A DNA stretch of 8,153 bases from Candidatus Epulonipiscium sp. (GTDB lineage Bacteria > Bacillota_A > Clostridia > Lachnospirales > Cellulosilyticaceae), in assembly GCA_012841565.1 (NCBI GenBank), contig DUUM01000355.1, positions 1 through 8,153 on the forward strand, read 5' to 3'. The notes below the pieces were generated by a model. The model saw only the letters and a program-made list of their open reading frames with translations. It had not been told where the DNA came from and did not search any database. This document shows positions 5,765-8,153 of this stretch, piece after piece. Within the stretch, counting starts at the first letter, position 1, and every line of letters starts with the position of its first letter. The translations under genes were made by a program, and so were the position numbers.

Positions 5765-6184
5765 TTGGATTATAATAAGAAATTATATGAAACTTACAAG
5801 GGACTTAGGGAATTAAAGGGAGAGTGCTCATGTAAACTAACTAATGAACTTAATATGTCGGAATTAACACTTCGTCAAATTGAGTATATAAAAAAGATTG
5901 GAAAATACGAATGTATTACAATTACTGGGTTAGCGGAGATATTAGATTTATCTAAACCATCAATTACACAGATGATCAAGAAATTTATTAGTTTAGACTG
6001 TGTTTATAAAAGTCAATGCCAAGAAGATGGTAGAGTTCAATATATATATCTTACTGAAAGAGGAAGACATATAGCTGAATTTGAAAATTTAGAAATTAAA
6101 AGATTAGTGGAAAGAATATTAGAACGACTAGATGAAAAAGAAACAACTATTTTAATAAATATTTTAATGAAACTCAAGGACTAA
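5765..6184 (+). CDS. MarR-family transcriptional regulator
   Basis: A 139-residue winged-helix regulator. MarR proteins bind palindromic operators as dimers and release them on ligand binding or cysteine oxidation. The core is clear: LTLRQIEYIKKIG (first helix of the wing domain, about 35-46), ITGLAEILDLSKPSITQMIKKF (helix-turn-helix, about 53-74), then the wing with EDGRVQYIYLTERGR (about 87-101) and a C-terminal dimer helix. The start is a TTG at 5765; AAGGAG at 5747-5752 is twelve bases away and the GGGG at 5754-5757 seven, and no in-frame ATG precedes residue 31. Five cysteines (21, 23, 50, 79, 85) in such a short protein, including CSC, suggest possible thiol sensing. It has its own consensus promoter and lies 66 bases upstream of lon, so it probably controls that gene and itself. 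Which signal it senses is not visible. Confidence 0.88.
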   Translation: MDYNKKLYETYKGLRELKGECSCKLTNELNMSELTLRQIEYIKKIGKYECITITGLAEILDLSKPSITQMIKKFISLDCVYKSQCQEDGRVQYIYLTERGRHIAEFENLEIKRLVERILERLDEKETTILINILMKLKD

Positions 6185-6194
6185 AAATCTATTA

Positions 6195-6221
6195 AATTAG
6201 TTAGGTTAAGGAAAACTAATT
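6195..6221. promoter_or_regulatory. Inverted repeat between marR and lon, candidate operator
   Basis: AATTAGTT (6195-6202) and AACTAATT (6214-6221) are perfect complements separated by 11 bases. The right arm extends to AACTAATTAA, which recurs exactly at 5739-5748 in the marR leader. A recurring palindromic core beside a MarR gene is what an autoregulated operator would look like. The AT-rich context makes chance matches easier, so this is a candidate only. Confidence 0.4.
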
Positions 6222-6250
6222 AAATTATTAAGAAAATATGGAGGGAAATT

Positions 6251-8153
6251 ATGGAGAAATTAAATATAAATAAAGAGTTATCTGTGGTGGCTATACCAAA
6301 TTTAGTTTTATTTCATGGTGGGAATCTTAATGTGAAATTAAGCACGGAGCTTAGTGATGGACTTTATGAAAGAATTGAAGAAGATGGGTTTTATGCCATT
6401 GCTTTAACAGTAAAAAATTATAAAAGTAATGGACTATATGAAGAAGATGATTTTTATGGTATTGGTACTTTAATCAAAATATTAGATAGAACAAGAAGAA
6501 GTGATGGCTATGAATATAATATAGATGTGCTAGAAAGAGTAAAAGTAAAGGAATTTAACTCATCTGAAAATAATTTAAGGGTAAAGTATGATTTCATTCC
6601 TGATATTATAGACTTAAATGAAAAAGAACAAAATCAAATATTAGAATATATGAAGAATTCAACTGCTGAAATTAGCAAGAATTTTAGGGGTTCTGAAACC
6701 TATGTGGAATATATAATGGGAATAGATAATATTTCAAGTATTATCGCATATTTACTCCCTTATATAAATTTACCTCCTGGGGAGAAGCAAGCATTCTTAG
6801 AGATGCGTTCATTAAAAGAAAGAAGTCTAAAGATGTTAGATTTTTTAATTGAGCATAAGGCATCAATAGAACTTCAAATAGAACTATCATCTAAGTTAAA
6901 TCAAGATATTAATAAAAATTATAGGGAAAATATTTTAAGAAAACAACTAGAAGCTATTCAGGAAGAATTAGGAGATGCTGAGGGAAGTAAGGAGAGTAAG
7001 AAAAAAGACTATCAGGAATTAATAGAAGCTGCAAATATGCCTGAAGATGTGAAAGAAGTGGCATTGAATGAATTGGCTAAACTAAATCGGCAAGGCCCTA
7101 ATAGCCCAGAAGGAAATACAATCCAAAACTACTTGGATTTATTGACATCTTTACCTTGGAGTAAAGGTCAAATTAGGGACATAGATATTAAAGCTGCAAG
7201 AAAGATATTAGATGAGCGGCACTATGGACTTAAAAAAGTAAAGGATCGGGTGATTCAACATTTAACAGTAATGAAATTGAAACAAAACAAGCAAGGCTCA
7301 ATTTTGCTATTAGTAGGACCACCAGGAACGGGTAAGACTAGTTTAGGAAAAAGCATAGCGGAAGCTTTGGGACGTAAATATGTTCGAATAAGTCTTGGCG
7401 GAGTTAGAGATGAAGCTGAAATCAGAGGCCATAGGAGGACCTATATAGGAGCATTGCCAGGAAGAGTAATTCAAGGAATAAAAAAAGCAGGTGAAAATAA
7501 TCCAGTATTTGTATTGGATGAAGTGGACAAGTTGATGGCGTCTGTGAATGGTAATCCAACCAGTGCGTTACTAGAAGTTTTAGACCCAGAACAAAATGAT
7601 AGCTTCTCAGATCATTATTTAGAGGTACCCTATGATTTGTCAGATGTATTTTTCATTGCAACAGCAAATAGCTTAAAGGATATTCCAGCGCCACTTAGAG
7701 ACCGTATGGAGATTATAGACATCAGTAGTTATACAAGCTATGAGAAGTTCCATATTGGTAAAAATCACTTAGTATCTTCCATATTAGAGGAAAATGGATT
7801 AAACAAAGATCAACTGCAAATTGAAGATGAAGCTATAAAATTGATAATAGAGAGATACACAAGAGAAGCTGGTGTAAGAGAATTAAAACGTAAGTTATCA
7901 GCAGTGGCAAGAGTAGCCACAGAAAAGGTAGTTGAAGGAGATATTCCCTTACCTTATATCGTAAAAGAAGATATGTTATTTGATATATTAGGTCATGAAG
8001 TTGTTAACTATGATCGGGTAAATAAAAGCAATCCACCAGGAGTTGTAACAGGTTTAGCTTGGACACCGGTAGGAGGAGATATATTATTCATTGAAGGTAC
8101 AATGATGCCGGGTAATGGTAAATTAATACTAACAGGTCAGCTTGGAGATGTAA
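6251..8153 (+). CDS. lon: ATP-dependent protease Lon (endopeptidase La), 3' end outside the window
   Basis: The frame is open for 634 codons from an ATG with GGAGGG five bases upstream and runs off the window. Lon unfolds and degrades misfolded and regulatory proteins in the cytoplasm as a hexamer. Residues 1 to about 200 form the N-terminal substrate domain, which is divergent: it begins [13 protein letters not shown] instead of the usual LPVLPLR-type motif. A helical linker follows with [19 protein letters not shown] (224-242). The AAA+ module has Walker A GPPGTGKT (356-363, lysine 362), [21 protein letters not shown], Walker [10 protein letters not shown] (aspartate 423, glutamate 424), sensor-1 TANS, an arginine in PLRDRMEII (485) and EAGVRELKR. 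These fall at the same numbers as I recall for E. coli Lon. The start of the protease domain ([17 protein letters not shown]) is present, but the Ser-Lys dyad lies beyond position 8153. It is likely co-transcribed with the MarR gene. Confidence 0.94.
   Translation, partial: MEKLNINKELSVVAIPNLVLFHGGNLNVKLSTELSDGLYERIEEDGFYAIALTVKNYKSNGLYEEDDFYGIGTLIKILDRTRRSDGYEYNIDVLERVKVKEFNSSENNLRVKYDFIPDIIDLNEKEQNQILEYMKNSTAEISKNFRGSETYVEYIMGIDNISSIIAYLLPYINLPPGEKQAFLEMRSLKERSLKMLDFLIEHKASIELQIELSSKLNQDINKNYRENILRKQLEAIQEELGDAEGSKESKKKDYQELIEAANMPEDVKEVALNELAKLNRQGPNSPEGNTIQNYLDLLTSLPWSKGQIRDIDIKAARKILDERHYGLKKVKDRVIQHLTVMKLKQNKQGSILLLVGPPGTGKTSLGKSIAEALGRKYVRISLGGVRDEAEIRGHRRTYIGALPGRVIQGIKKAGENNPVFVLDEVDKLMASVNGNPTSALLEVLDPEQNDSFSDHYLEVPYDLSDVFFIATANSLKDIPAPLRDRMEIIDISSYTSYEKFHIGKNHLVSSILEENGLNKDQLQIEDEAIKLIIERYTREAGVRELKRKLSAVARVATEKVVEGDIPLPYIVKEDMLFDILGHEVVNYDRVNKSNPPGVVTGLAWTPVGGDILFIEGTMMPGNGKLILTGQLGDV

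Overview
The window is AT-rich, uses ATG/TTG starts behind G-rich Shine-Dalgarno sequences, and carries families typical of Firmicutes (DUF4367 anti-sigma proteins, stalk-domain secreted proteins, an IS256-type element, a large serine recombinase). This suggests an anaerobic spore-former-like member of the Clostridia. The species cannot be named from the sequence.

Left part (1-1168) is mobile-element wreckage. A minus-strand IS256-family element survives as a deletion derivative: its left terminal repeat and start region are present, but the DNA for the catalytic core is gone. The element ends inside a large serine recombinase gene on the plus strand, which has lost its catalytic N-terminus and is scattered over several reading frames. 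The recombinase debris runs directly into the second half (linker plus region 4) of an ECF-type sigma factor.

Middle part (about 1134-5333) looks like a cell-envelope stress or sensing cluster in decay. It holds the sigma fragment, an overlapping membrane anti-sigma-like protein with a DUF4367 domain, a small two-helix membrane protein broken by a one-base frameshift, a secreted 151-residue protein, a 5'-truncated and frameshifted stalk-domain/propeller-like gene, and an intact secreted stalk-domain protein. The sigma factor has lost its promoter-binding half, so the anti-sigma may now be an orphan.

The 430-base non-coding stretch 5334-5764 holds G-run direct repeats, motifs resembling ends of REP/Y1-transposase elements, a very stable GC hairpin, an intrinsic terminator and finally a near-consensus sigma-A promoter.

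Right part (5693-8153) is a clean two-gene unit: that promoter, a cysteine-rich MarR-family regulator, and a Lon (endopeptidase La) protease gene that runs off the window. The Lon ATPase motifs are intact, while its N-terminal substrate domain is unusual. An inverted repeat between the two genes shares a 10-base core with the regulator's own leader, which is compatible with autoregulation of a regulator-protease operon. No completely new system was established; the most useful leads are the recombinase/sigma fusion, the MarR-Lon unit and the structured 5.4-5.7 kb intergenic region.
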